Positions 6,213 to 14,243 of a DNA stretch of 64,000 bases are shown here, one piece after another (position 1 is the first letter of the stretch; every line of letters starts with the position of its first letter). Where the stretch lies: contig JAFYZX010000112.1 in NCBI GenBank assembly GCA_017548505.1, positions 1-64,000 on the forward strand, in the 5' to 3' direction. The position numbers and the translations under genes are program-made. Below the pieces are notes generated by a model. The model searched no databases. It was given only the letters and a program-made list of their open reading frames with translations, and was not told the DNA's origin. The stretch is from Bacteroidales bacterium (lineage in GTDB: Bacteria; Bacteroidota; Bacteroidia; Bacteroidales; UBA932).

Positions 6213-8398
6213 ACCTGAAAGAGCATGCAAAAAAAATTGCGAATAAGGCAATAAAAAGAAAGACCAAATGGACCGGTCTTCTGCTAATCATTGTTGCTGT
6301 GGCTATTCTTGGGGCCATTTCCCTTATCCAGGCATATTATGCACAGAAGGGTATCCGGGACGAAGCCAAGACAAAGGCCGAAAGCCAGCTTGACGCAATC
6401 AAAAGCGGAATCCTGAACGTTGTAAACCAGGCAGAAAGTGCGGTTAGGAACAATGTCTGGCTGGCACGATGGTGCCTTCAGGTTCCGGACAGCCTTGCCA
6501 ACATTCCAAAGCTGATAGTGAACAACAATCCTATCATAGCCGGATCTACAATAGCCATAGTGCCGGATTATTATAAAGACAGGCCTCTGTATTCGCCATA
6601 TACGGCCATTACAAACGGGAAAATCATCGAGACTTCCCTTGCAACCCCGGAGTACGACTACCCGTCTCAAGAATGGTTTACTAAACCTATCGAACTGGAC
6701 CGGGGATACTGGTCTGAACCCTACGTGGACACAGGCGGAGGAGAAATACTTATGACCACCTATTCCGTCCCGATCAAAGACAACTTGGGAAGAACTGCCG
6801 CCGTGCTTACCGCAGACCTCGATCTTGAGTGGCTTAAGGCCCTGGTAAATGAAATAAAGATATATCCCGGAGCCTTCAGTACTGTTGTCAGCCGCACGGG
6901 CAGGCTTATGGTCAGCCCGGACGACAGTCTGATAATGACTACCACCATAGACGAATATGCCTCCAAAGTAGAAGACACAGCTTCATTCAACGCCCTCAAC
7001 AGGGCAATGCTGAACAGAGAAAGCGGCAGTGTCCAGGTAACGCACAACGGCTCCAAGAACATGGTTTACTATACTCCAATAGACAAGACCGGATGGGCCA
7101 TGAACATCATCATTCCCGAAAAAGAGATGTTTGCCGGCCTGAAGAAACTGAACAGTCTTATAAGGTTGCTTCAGGTTCTTGGCCTTCTGCTGTTAATCCT
7201 GATTTTCCGCGCTATAGCCAAAAGTCAGCTCAAATTCAAGTACATATCGGACAAGAAGGAGAAGATGGAAAACGAGCTCAGGATAGCAAGCGACATACAG
7301 ATGTCCATGATTCCGAAGACTTTTCCACCGTTCCCGGAGAGGGAAGACATAGACCTTTCCGCAGCCCTGGTTCCGGCCAAGGAAGTCAGCGGAGACCTGT
7401 ACGACTTTTTCATAAGGGACGAAAAGCTCTTCTTCTGCATCGGCGACGTAGCTGGAAAGGGTGTTCCAGCATCCTTGCTGATGGCGGTGACAAGAAGCCT
7501 TTTCCGCAGCATCTGCGCCCATCAGGACAATCCGAAGGAGATAGTTTCCACGATGAACAACAGCATGGCGGACATGAACGAAAGCAATATGTTTGTCACC
7601 TTCATCTGTTGTGTCCTGGATCTCAAGACAGGAAAGATGCAGTACTGCAACGCCGGCCACAACGCCCCTCTCGTCTTAACTGACAAGATGAACGAACTGC
7701 CTGTGGATCCTAACCTTCCGCTCGGTGTCATACGTAATATGGAATACACCCTCCAGGAGATTGATCTCCACTGCGACGATGCCGTTTTCCTCTATACAGA
7801 CGGCATAACTGAAGCGGAAAACCCTACCCACGCAATGTTCGGACTCCAAAGGCTCAAGGAAACGCTTTCCGGAAGAAAACCGGCCCAGACTCACCTGGAC
7901 AATGTAAAGAAAGCCGTTGCCAAATTCGTAAAGGACGCTCCCCAGAGCGATGACCTGACAATGCTCTTCTTCCATTATCTGAACAACCCTAATCAAAGCA
8001 AATCAGTGCAAAGCATTACCCTGACAAACGACATCAGCCAGATTCACGAACTTGAAAAGTTCATCGGCAAAATCGCTGAGGACAAAAAAATTCCTGAATC
8101 ACTCAAATCCAGCATAAATCTTGCTATGGAAGAGGCGGTGACCAACGCGATAATGTATTCCGGCTCAAAAACCGTAGAAATAACCGCACGGACAGAAGAA
8201 GATGAAATCACCTTCACGGTAACAGACAGCGGCAAGCCGTTTGACCCTACCGCCGTTCCGGATGTGGACATTAACCAGAACGCAGGAGAGCGCCCTGTCG
8301 GTGGACTCGGCATCCACATGTACAGGAAGATTATGGACAGCGTCACCTACAAACGCCAAGATAACAAGAACATACTCACGCTTACCAAGAAGATATAA
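6209..8398 (+). CDS. Membrane sensor SpoIIE-type PP2C phosphatase fused to a HATPase (RsbW-like) kinase domain
   Basis: 729 residues. TM helix 22-44, a periplasmic Cache-like sensor region about 46-315, TM helix about 318-338, a short coiled-coil linker, a PP2C/SpoIIE phosphatase domain about 380-580 (AKEVSGDLYDFF, GDVAGKGVPASLLMA, CNAGHNAPLV, LYTDGITEAEN, SDDLTMLFF: all metal-binding Asp blocks present) and a C-terminal HATPase domain about 600-729 with N box EEAVTNAI, G1 VTDSGKPFDP and G2 VGGLGIHMYRKI. It should sense an extracellular cue and set the phosphorylation state of a STAS protein, encoded next. Having phosphatase and anti-sigma-type kinase in one chain is notable. Start overlaps the upstream stop by 4 bp. 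Confidence 0.88.
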   Translation: MNLKEHAKKIANKAIKRKTKWTGLLLIIVAVAILGAISLIQAYYAQKGIRDEAKTKAESQLDAIKSGILNVVNQAESAVRNNVWLARWCLQVPDSLANIPKLIVNNNPIIAGSTIAIVPDYYKDRPLYSPYTAITNGKIIETSLATPEYDYPSQEWFTKPIELDRGYWSEPYVDTGGGEILMTTYSVPIKDNLGRTAAVLTADLDLEWLKALVNEIKIYPGAFSTVVSRTGRLMVSPDDSLIMTTTIDEYASKVEDTASFNALNRAMLNRESGSVQVTHNGSKNMVYYTPIDKTGWAMNIIIPEKEMFAGLKKLNSLIRLLQVLGLLLLILIFRAIAKSQLKFKYISDKKEKMENELRIASDIQMSMIPKTFPPFPEREDIDLSAALVPAKEVSGDLYDFFIRDEKLFFCIGDVAGKGVPASLLMAVTRSLFRSICAHQDNPKEIVSTMNNSMADMNESNMFVTFICCVLDLKTGKMQYCNAGHNAPLVLTDKMNELPVDPNLPLGVIRNMEYTLQEIDLHCDDAVFLYTDGITEAENPTHAMFGLQRLKETLSGRKPAQTHLDNVKKAVAKFVKDAPQSDDLTMLFFHYLNNPNQSKSVQSITLTNDISQIHELEKFIGKIAEDKKIPESLKSSINLAMEEAVTNAIMYSGSKTVEITARTEEDEITFTVTDSGKPFDPTAVPDVDINQNAGERPVGGLGIHMYRKIMDSVTYKRQDNKNILTLTKKI

Positions 8399-8417
8399 TA
8401 AAAACGACAATACATCA

Positions 8418-8720
8418 ATGAAAACAAAAGTTACCAGAGAAGAAGGCCAGATTACCATTGCCTTCACAGGACGTCTAGACACCCCGGCCGCCCAGGAAGC
8501 CAACCCAGTGATCAATCCGCTCCTGGAAGAGGCCGGCAACACCATAATCATCGACTGCAAGGATCTGACCTACATTTCCAGTTCCGGACTGAGGATTTTT
8601 CTAACCCTCCGGAAAGCGGCAGAAGACAAAAAAGGCAAGGTGATAGTCGAGAACATCAACGACGACATCCGCAGCGTATTTATGATGACAGGCTTCCTTA
8701 ACCTGTTCGACATCAGATAA
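8418..8720 (+). CDS. STAS-domain anti-sigma-factor antagonist
   Basis: 100 residues from the ATG at 8418; an upstream reading frame inside the phosphatase gene is not used. The whole chain is a STAS domain: QITIAFTGRLDTPAAQEA, then NTIIIDCKDLTYISSSGLRI, where the middle Ser of the SSSG stretch is the expected phosphorylation site, and a C-terminal KGKVIVENINDDIRSVFMMT helix. As in SpoIIAA/RsbV systems, the unphosphorylated form would bind a HATPase-type kinase, here probably the C-terminal domain of the preceding protein. No sigma factor is encoded in the operon and Bacteroidota generally lack SigB, so the output partner is unknown. Confidence 0.88.
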   Translation: MKTKVTREEGQITIAFTGRLDTPAAQEANPVINPLLEEAGNTIIIDCKDLTYISSSGLRIFLTLRKAAEDKKGKVIVENINDDIRSVFMMTGFLNLFDIR

Positions 8721-8731
8721 ACGGAAACAAT

Positions 8732-9295
8732 ATGAAGAAATTATTGACCTTGGTGCTCAGCATTCTCGTATTGGGCACGGCATTCGCACAGAAACAGCCC
8801 GCCGGTATGCGGGTGGAAGTCGCCGATGCAGAAACAGACAAAGGCGAATACAGTATCTTCACCTATAAGGATAATGACGATGCCGCCAGTTTCGGCTATT
8901 ACCTCAGCCTTGGACGCGTTACCGATTTCCTCGGAGCCGACGAGATTTTAGGTATGGAGGTGAAAAACATCCATGAAGTTACAATCTACCTCGGAGCTAC
9001 CACAGAGGAGGCGCTGAAGACCATCGGTAATATTCTTGAACTCTTCGATAAGAAAGAGGGAACGACTGCCGAGTTCCAGGGCCGTGCCGCAACAAATGGT
9101 TTCCAGCTCGGCGATAAGGTCACAGCCACATGCACTGTGGTGAAGAAGACGCTCGGCGGCAAACGCCTGCAATTCCTCTTCCCGGAAGGTAAGCGTCAGG
9201 GCCGCGCAAACCTTTCAAAATCAACGCTCAAGGAACTTCGGACTAACTTCAAGCTAGACATTAAACTGCATCCAAAACAACATCGCAAGCAATAA
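8732..9295 (+). CDS. Secreted protein of unknown function at the end of the partner-switch operon
   Basis: 187 residues with a clear signal peptide (MKKLLTLVLSILVLGTAFAQ). The mature protein (MRVEVADAETDKGEYSIFTY, FLGADEILGMEVKNIHEVTI, LGGKRLQFLFPEGKR) shows no family I recognise and no transmembrane segment; it looks like a small mixed alpha/beta periplasmic protein with a basic, Lys/His-rich tail. It starts 11 bp after the STAS gene, so it is probably co-transcribed and might be a periplasmic accessory of the sensor. Its last codons form the 5' arm of the terminator at 9281-9321. Confidence 0.7.
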   Translation: MKKLLTLVLSILVLGTAFAQKQPAGMRVEVADAETDKGEYSIFTYKDNDDAASFGYYLSLGRVTDFLGADEILGMEVKNIHEVTIYLGATTEEALKTIGNILELFDKKEGTTAEFQGRAATNGFQLGDKVTATCTVVKKTLGGKRLQFLFPEGKRQGRANLSKSTLKELRTNFKLDIKLHPKQHRKQ

Positions 9296-9321
9296 ATATT
9301 GCCTGCGATGCTGCCTTTTTT
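9281..9321 (+). terminator. Rho-independent terminator overlapping a stop codon
   Basis: CATCGCA (9281-9287) pairs with TGCGATG (9304-9310) and GCAAT (9289-9293) with ATTGC (9298-9302), with one mismatch between them. Six T follow at 9315-9320. The TAA stop (9293-9295) lies in the stem. It ends the six-gene operon and faces the tRNA transcript. Confidence 0.75.
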
Positions 9322-9322
9322 G

Positions 9323-9408
9323 TGCTCGGGACGGGAATCGAACCCGTACGGACATTTCTGTCCACAGGATTTTAAGTCCGGCGTGTATACCAATTTCACC
9401 ACCCGAGC
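9323..9408 (-). tRNA. tRNA-Leu (UAA)
   Basis: 86-nt reverse-strand tRNA with acceptor stem GCTCGGG/CCCGAGC, discriminator A, anticodon loop ACTTAAAAT giving anticodon UAA, a long variable arm (GTGGACAGAAATGTCC) typical of tRNA-Leu and a T-loop GGGTTCGAATCCC. The 3' CCA is not encoded. Confidence 0.95.
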
Positions 9409-9416
9409 TCCTTTTC

Positions 9417-9452
9417 GAAAAAGACCGGCCAATTTCTTTTGGTCGGTCTTTC
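9417..9452 (-). terminator. Terminator-like hairpin between two tRNA-Leu genes
   Basis: AAAGACCGGCCAA (9420-9432) pairs with TTGGTCGGTCTTT (9439-9451) with one G-T pair and a 6-nt loop. On the reverse strand, after tRNA-Leu(GAG), the stem ends in TTTTT, so it resembles an intrinsic terminator or processing hairpin ahead of tRNA-Leu(UAA). Confidence 0.6.
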
Positions 9453-9453
9453 G

Positions 9454-9536
9454 TGCCCAGGACAAGAGTCGAACCTGCACACCATTTCTGGCACTACCCC
9501 CTCAAAGTAGCGTGTCTACCATTCCACCACCTGGGC
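9454..9536 (-). tRNA. tRNA-Leu (GAG)
   Basis: 83-nt reverse-strand tRNA. Acceptor stem GCCCAGG with TCCTGGGC, discriminator A; anticodon stem CTACT/GGTAG with loop TTGAGGG, anticodon GAG; long variable arm as expected for leucine; T-arm GCAGGTTCGACTCTTG. No encoded CCA. Confidence 0.93.
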
Positions 9537-9541
9537 CTCTT

Positions 9542-9571
9542 AAAAGCCTCCCGGGATATCTCCAGAGAGGC
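9542..9571 (-). terminator. Terminator-like hairpin between tRNA-Gly and tRNA-Leu(GAG)
   Basis: GCCTCCC (9546-9552) and GAGAGGC (9565-9571) pair with one wobble over a 12-nt loop; on the reverse strand the stem is followed by TTTT. Weaker than the neighbouring one. Confidence 0.45.
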
Positions 9572-9596
9572 AGCACTTCAAATTATGAAAACTTCG

Positions 9597-9669
9597 AGCG
9601 GAAAACGGGACTCGGACCCGCGACCCCAACCTTGGCAAGGTTGTGCTCTACCAACTGAGCTATTTCCGC
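9597..9669 (-). tRNA. tRNA-Gly (GCC)
   Basis: 73-nt reverse-strand tRNA with acceptor GCGGAAA/TTTCCGC, discriminator U, D-arm GCTCAGTTGGTAGAGC, anticodon stem CAACC/GGTTG with loop TTGCCAA (anticodon GCC) and T-arm GCGGGTCCGAGTCCCG. First gene after the promoter box at 9680-9687. Confidence 0.95.
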
Positions 9670-9679
9670 AATGGGACTG

Positions 9680-9687
9680 CAAATATA
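9680..9687 (-). promoter_or_regulatory. -7 box of the tRNA cluster
   Basis: TATATTTG on the reverse strand, 10 bp before the 5' end of tRNA-Gly. Confidence 0.6.
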
Positions 9688-9725
9688 GCAATCTTTTTTG
9701 TTCTGCAAAAATTTTCAGTTTTTTC

Positions 9726-9733
9726 TAAATTTG
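9726..9733 (+). promoter_or_regulatory. -7 box of the GH10-like gene
   Basis: TAAATTTG ends 4 bp before the ATG at 9738, so the predicted transcript would begin at or next to the start codon. Confidence 0.5.
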
Positions 9734-9737
9734 GGGT

Positions 9738-11351
9738 ATGAAAAACAAAACCCTGAAAACAATCCTTTGCGCATTGGCATTCTCGGCGATTTTCTGCCCC
9801 GACGCACCTGCACAGCAAAACAACAGAAGCAAAGTATTCAACCCTCTGACAGACAGAGTGGAGGTAAACCACGAGTTCAGGGGAGCCTGGCTTACAACTG
9901 TAAGGGGTTCCGACTGGCCGAAGAAGCTTCGTGTAAACCTTTCCCGATTGAAGGGAGAAAGCCGCCACGAGCAGAAGCTCAGGATCGAGAGGCAGAGGGA
10001 CTCCCAGAAAAGGGCCCTTGTGAATGTGATTACCAAGATCAAGGAAACGGGTTGCAACGTGGTGATTATGCAGCTGTGCTGCAACTCAGAGGCATATTAC
10101 AAATCCAGGATTCTGCCTTGGGACCACAACCTTACCGGAGTGCAGGGAGAAGATCCGGGATACGACCCGCTAAAGCTCGCGATTGAGACTGCGCACAGCC
10201 TGGGAATGCAGATCCACGGCTGGTTCAACCCGATGAGAGTTGGGGGCGTGGATACCGACAGGACAAAGAATCATCCTTGTAAAAAGCATCCGGAAAGGGT
10301 GATCAAATACGGCAAGACAATGTACTGGAATCCGGGAAATCCGGAGGTAATCCAGTATCTCTACGATGTGATATACGAGGTAATGAGCAACTACGACCTG
10401 GACGGAGCCCATATAGACGACTTCTTCTATCCTGAAGGGCTTAGAGAGAAACTGGAGGTGCTGCCAAAGCTCAGAGACAGCCTCAAGACACTCACAGACA
10501 AGGACGAAATAGCCGCACTCAAGAAAACAATTAATAAGCTCAACGATAGCAGAGTCTGGGATGACGAAGCCTGGTTCAAGAAATACGGAGGCGGAATGGA
10601 ACTGGGAAGATGGAGAGAGGAAAACGTGAACAAGATTGTGGCGGCGATGCACAAGGCAACCCACGACGCCAAGCCGAATGCAATATTCGGAGTAAGCCCC
10701 GGAGGAAGGCTTGTCAACACCCAGAAACTCTATGCAGATCCGCAGTACTGGATCGCCGAGGGAACTATAGATTACCTTGCTCCGCAGATATACTGGCAGC
10801 ACGGCCACAGGATCGCAGATTTCAAGAAGGTGCTGGACAGCTGGGAGCCTATTATGAAAGGCGTTCCTTGCCTGCCAGGACTTGCTGCTTACCGCTATAA
10901 GGAAAAAGGATTCGACACTATGGACGAATACGTGCTCCAGGTGGATGAATGCAGGGAGGCGGACTTTGTGCAGGGCAACATCTGGTTTACCACCCACAGC
11001 CTGTTCCGTCCTGATTTCCTGGCGTGCCTGAAGGAAAAGATTTACCTGTACCCGAGCCTGATACCTAAACTCGGAGTATCTTCGGACATTACTCCAGCAC
11101 CTGTGACAATAACGGAAAAAGATGGGGTAATCAGATGGGAAAAGAGCCCTGCTGCCAAGAGTTATGCAATCTACAAACTCTACGTATCAAAATATTCCCC
11201 GGACGGATTCAGTGCCACCTGGGAAGGAGGACTCATCGGCCAGACAGAGGAAAATGAATTCACTGTCAGCGACAAGACAGAGAATTATGTAGTTGTGGCA
11301 ATTAACGGGAAGGAAAAATCTTCGCCGAGCAATGTAGTCTTCGTAAGATAG
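9738..11351 (+). CDS. Secreted GH10-like glycosidase (GHL10/DUF187, YngK family)
   Basis: 537 residues with a signal peptide (MKNKTLKTILCALAFSAIFC...PAQ). The body is a TIM-barrel of the GHL10 family: NHEFRGAWLTTVRGSDWP at the start, GCNVVIMQL (strand 2 region), GMQIHGWFNPMRVGG, and the acidic strand ends DGAHIDDFFYP and IDYLAPQIYWQHG. About 100 C-terminal residues form a beta-sandwich Fn3-like module (VTITEKDGVIRWEKSPAAKS). Relatives are lipoproteins or secreted enzymes linked to peptidoglycan or other glycan cleavage; the substrate is not evident. It is monocistronic, and its stop abuts the convergent TPR gene (11351/11352). Confidence 0.85.
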   Translation: MKNKTLKTILCALAFSAIFCPDAPAQQNNRSKVFNPLTDRVEVNHEFRGAWLTTVRGSDWPKKLRVNLSRLKGESRHEQKLRIERQRDSQKRALVNVITKIKETGCNVVIMQLCCNSEAYYKSRILPWDHNLTGVQGEDPGYDPLKLAIETAHSLGMQIHGWFNPMRVGGVDTDRTKNHPCKKHPERVIKYGKTMYWNPGNPEVIQYLYDVIYEVMSNYDLDGAHIDDFFYPEGLREKLEVLPKLRDSLKTLTDKDEIAALKKTINKLNDSRVWDDEAWFKKYGGGMELGRWREENVNKIVAAMHKATHDAKPNAIFGVSPGGRLVNTQKLYADPQYWIAEGTIDYLAPQIYWQHGHRIADFKKVLDSWEPIMKGVPCLPGLAAYRYKEKGFDTMDEYVLQVDECREADFVQGNIWFTTHSLFRPDFLACLKEKIYLYPSLIPKLGVSSDITPAPVTITEKDGVIRWEKSPAAKSYAIYKLYVSKYSPDGFSATWEGGLIGQTEENEFTVSDKTENYVVVAINGKEKSSPSNVVFVR

Positions 11352-12530
11352 TTACTGTTCTTCCATAAACAATTCGCCTTTGATATAATCCAGATTCTCC
11401 TTGGCGAATTCATAACCCTTAGTACCTGGAGAGACAACCTTCAGGTACTTTTCGTACCACTCTATGGCTTTTTTGTAATCTTTCTTCACCTGATAGCAAT
11501 AGGCAATGGTGGAAAGGGCGGAAATGAACTTCGGGTTATAGCGGTAGGCTTCCTTGTAATGCTCAATGGCCTGGTCCCAGGAATTCTGCTTCCGGTAATA
11601 TCCGAGTCCGTATAGCTGATGCAGGCGGGACATCATTGCAGCATCCGGCTGGATCATATCCCGGGCCTTGTCCAGCCAAGGTTTCACGTCCTGCTCAAAC
11701 GGATAAAGGAATTCCGATTTGACCGAGGCTATGGAGTATGCCAGATTCACGTCGCTGGAGTCAATTTCCCAGGCGGCGTGAAGTTCCTGCTCGGCCCGAT
11801 ACTTAGCCTGGGTATGCCAATAACTCTGCCCCAGGAAAAAGTGGATCGGGTATGTATCGTTCCCTATATCCTCCTGCCTCTGGAAAATCCTGATGGCTGA
11901 ATCATAGTCTCCCTTGCGGTAAAAGGCAATCCCTTGCAGACAGGCAATCGTGGAGTTATCCGGATCCTCAGCCAGGAAAGGTTCGCTGATGGAAATAACC
12001 CCGTCATAATCCTTAGCGTCAAGTAAAAGGCCCATCGCCTTGGAAAGAACCGTTTCATTCATCGGTTTCATTTCCAAAGACTTGCTGTAGTACCACAGGG
12101 CAGAATCCGTCTGCTTGATTTGACGGTAGCCGTCGCCGATAAAACTCAGCACCGCCGGGATGGAATCCAGTTGCAGAACTGCCTTTCCGGCCTGGATACT
12201 CTGTGGATAAGCTTTCATCCTGTAAAATGCCTGCATCAGACGGATTTTGTAGAGGATGTTGTCGGGTTTTAGGGAGGAGAGCATGAAATAAATCCCCGAC
12301 GCATTATCGTATGCGCCATTCTGGAAGTGGCAATCGGCCAGTTCGGCCATCACACCTTCGTCTACAGCCTCCGGCTGAACCAAATCTGACAAAGACTCAA
12401 TTGCATCGTCAATCCGGTAGATGCTCTTGAGGTATTTGGCTTGGGCAAGCACGGAATCGCGATGGGTAGTCTGCGCTCCAAGCGGCGCGCAGACCATTAT
12501 CCAAAGCGATATCAAGATGATTCTTCTCAT
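11352..12530 (-). CDS. Secreted tetratricopeptide-repeat protein
   Basis: 392 residues with a signal peptide (MRRIILISLWIMVCAPLGAQ). The remainder is a series of TPR units, e.g. YLKSIYRIDDAIESLSDLV, ALWYYSKSLEMKPMNETVLS, GIAFYRKGDYDSAIRIFQRQ, AIEHYKEAYRYNPKFISALS and AYCYQVKKDYKKAIEWYEKY, perhaps nine or ten repeats. It overlaps the upstream M56 gene by 4 bp and so forms the last gene of a BlaI-M56-TPR operon. It is likely a periplasmic scaffold acting with the M56 protein, but no partner can be named. Confidence 0.85.
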   Translation of the reverse strand: MRRIILISLWIMVCAPLGAQTTHRDSVLAQAKYLKSIYRIDDAIESLSDLVQPEAVDEGVMAELADCHFQNGAYDNASGIYFMLSSLKPDNILYKIRLMQAFYRMKAYPQSIQAGKAVLQLDSIPAVLSFIGDGYRQIKQTDSALWYYSKSLEMKPMNETVLSKAMGLLLDAKDYDGVISISEPFLAEDPDNSTIACLQGIAFYRKGDYDSAIRIFQRQEDIGNDTYPIHFFLGQSYWHTQAKYRAEQELHAAWEIDSSDVNLAYSIASVKSEFLYPFEQDVKPWLDKARDMIQPDAAMMSRLHQLYGLGYYRKQNSWDQAIEHYKEAYRYNPKFISALSTIAYCYQVKKDYKKAIEWYEKYLKVVSPGTKGYEFAKENLDYIKGELFMEEQ

Positions 12531-13780
12531 TGAAGCTTGTAAACGACCGGGAAATTGAAGTGAACCGGAACGGCCTTGCCTTCAGAGTTATAGCCAGGCT
12601 CCCATTTCGGGGAAGCGGAAACAACCCTGAGCGCCTCGGCATCCAAATCTTCGCGTACTCCCTTCACCACTTTCGCATCGCGAACCGTACCGTCAGAACC
12701 AATGGTAAACTCTACTGTCACACGGCCCTGGGCTTTGTCCTTTATAGCCTGCTCCGGATATTTGAGCTGGCTGTAGGCCCATTTGGCAAACTCATTTGCA
12801 TCGCCTCCGTTGAAGGTAGGTTTCCTTTCTATCAGATCAAATGAAACAGCCTCTTGCTGCGGAGCTGAGGCAGATTCTGTTACCTGAACAGTTTTGGTTT
12901 CACTTTCTGGAGCTGCCGCCGGTTCGGCGGTATTCTTTGAAGGATTGCAGGCGAACATAAAGGCCGCCAGAACAGGAATCAGTGCAAGATACGACCAGCG
13001 TATCCACAGAGAAGTAGTTGGTTTGAGCATCATGGCAATTCGATTTTTAAGTTTGGCGTGCTGGAAGCCGCTGGCCAGGGAGAAACGGTGTTCACCCACG
13101 GCTTTCCGCACAAGAAGTAATTGATATTGAGTAGCATCGATGCCTTTTTTAATAACACCTTCATCAGCCTCATATTCGTGAAGAAGACGAAGTTCTTCCC
13201 TGGTAATCCACACCAGAGGATTCCACCAGAAAATAATCTGCAGGGGCAGGAAAAGGAGCAGGTCGAGCGAATGGCGGCACTTTGCGTGCATGAGCTCGTG
13301 CGTGAATATTGCCGGATTCTCCGTCAGGTCCTTCCTGCTGATAACAACATTTCTGCCCCAACTGAAAGAAGGAGTATCCTGCTCCCGGATAATCAGCCGG
13401 CAACCTTCCTTTTCTGTGGATTCGCCCTTTCGGATTATTCTGTGCATCTTCCAGGCCGAAATCATATAGAGCGCAAGGGTTACAGCTGCCCCTGCGGCAT
13501 AGACAGCCAACAGCACTTCCCGCCACGGGAAAACAGAGCCGACCGTCTGTTCCGCCGATTCCGCTCCGGTTCCAACCATCGTCAGCTCAGAAACGGCTAC
13601 GGTAGCAGATACAGTCCTGAGCCTTATCATAGGCAGCAACAGGCAGATATAGCTTCCGGCTATCAACAGAGCCCTGTTCAGGCGGAAGAACGTAGTCCGG
13701 CGCATTACCAGCAGATAAAAAGCGTAGAACAGGCTCAAATAGAGTCCGGCTCTCGCGATATATAATAGGAATGGTGTCAT
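12527..13780 (-). CDS. BlaR1-like M56 metallopeptidase with TonB C-terminal domain
   Basis: 417 residues. Three TM helices precede the zinc-protease region (starting LLYIARAGLYLSLFYAFYLL), which holds the motif FTHELMHAKCRHSLD (HExxH) about residues 185-199 and EYEADEGV about 230. A fourth TM (WSYLALIPVLAAFMFACNPS) leads to a periplasmic Ala/Pro/Glu-rich linker and a TonB C-terminal domain (FAKWAYSQLKYPEQAIKDKA, GRVTVEFTIGSDGTVRDAKV). This replaces the penicillin-binding sensor of BlaR1, so beta-lactam sensing is not implied. It should cleave the repressor encoded upstream (BlaI) upon an envelope signal. ATGA overlaps with both neighbours indicate coupling. Confidence 0.88.
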   Translation of the reverse strand: MTPFLLYIARAGLYLSLFYAFYLLVMRRTTFFRLNRALLIAGSYICLLLPMIRLRTVSATVAVSELTMVGTGAESAEQTVGSVFPWREVLLAVYAAGAAVTLALYMISAWKMHRIIRKGESTEKEGCRLIIREQDTPSFSWGRNVVISRKDLTENPAIFTHELMHAKCRHSLDLLLFLPLQIIFWWNPLVWITREELRLLHEYEADEGVIKKGIDATQYQLLLVRKAVGEHRFSLASGFQHAKLKNRIAMMLKPTTSLWIRWSYLALIPVLAAFMFACNPSKNTAEPAAAPESETKTVQVTESASAPQQEAVSFDLIERKPTFNGGDANEFAKWAYSQLKYPEQAIKDKAQGRVTVEFTIGSDGTVRDAKVVKGVREDLDAEALRVVSASPKWEPGYNSEGKAVPVHFNFPVVYKLQ

Positions 13781-14142
13781 TTCTTGTTGTTTTCTATTTG
13801 GGCAATGAGGTTTTTAAGTTCCTGCAAATCCATCTTGTCCTCTTCCACGAACTGGGAAACAAGGCGGAGATAGGAATTATCGTAATAGCGGGCCACTACC
13901 TCGGAAACTGTATCTCCGTGATACTGCCGCTCAGTGATCTTTACCTTATAACGGAAAGAATTTGCCATCGGCTCCCTTTCCAGGAATCCCTTTTCCTCAA
14001 GAAACTTCACAAGGGTGGCAACCGTGTTGTAATGTGGTTTCGGATCCGGTATATAACTGATTAAGTCCCTGATAAACAATGGGTCGTGAGCCCAGAAAAT
14101 GTTCATCAGCATCTCTTCTTTCGCCGTCAGTTTTTGTTTCAT
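13777..14142 (-). CDS. BlaI/MecI/CopY-family repressor
   Basis: 121 residues with the winged-helix of the BlaI family: LTAKEEMLMNIFWAHDPLFI, then PHYNTVATLVKFLEEKGFLE (recognition helix and wing) and a C-terminal dimerisation helix VARYYDNSYLRLVSQFVEED. It heads the operon with the M56 protease, its expected antagonist. The palindrome CTCCTAA-N5-TTAGGAG at 14195-14213, just upstream of its own -7 box, is the likely operator. Confidence 0.9.
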   Translation of the reverse strand: MKQKLTAKEEMLMNIFWAHDPLFIRDLISYIPDPKPHYNTVATLVKFLEEKGFLEREPMANSFRYKVKITERQYHGDTVSEVVARYYDNSYLRLVSQFVEEDKMDLQELKNLIAQIENNKK

Positions 14143-14170
14143 AGCCTATCTTGCACTTTGTTTTACAATG

Positions 14171-14178
14171 CAAAGATA
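14171..14178 (-). promoter_or_regulatory. -7 box of the BlaI operon
   Basis: TATCTTTG on the reverse strand, 28 bp upstream of the ATG at 14142. Confidence 0.65.
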
Positions 14179-14192
14179 GCAATAATTTCTAT

Positions 14193-14215
14193 ATCTCCTA
14201 ATTTTTTTAGGAGAT
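14193..14215. promoter_or_regulatory. Probable BlaI operator palindrome
   Basis: CTCCTAA (14195-14201), five T, TTAGGAG (14207-14213), extended by 2 bp each side. It covers the expected -33 region of the BlaI promoter. A further half-site TTTAGGAG lies at 14227-14234, near the pheS 3' end. Confidence 0.65.
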
Positions 14216-14243
14216 TTCCTTGATTATTTAGGAGTGCTGCTTT

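Noticed and set aside
12527..14142. Beta-lactam resistance regulator (BlaR1/BlaI)
   Set aside because: The M56 protein has a TonB domain in place of the penicillin-binding sensor, and no beta-lactamase is nearby.
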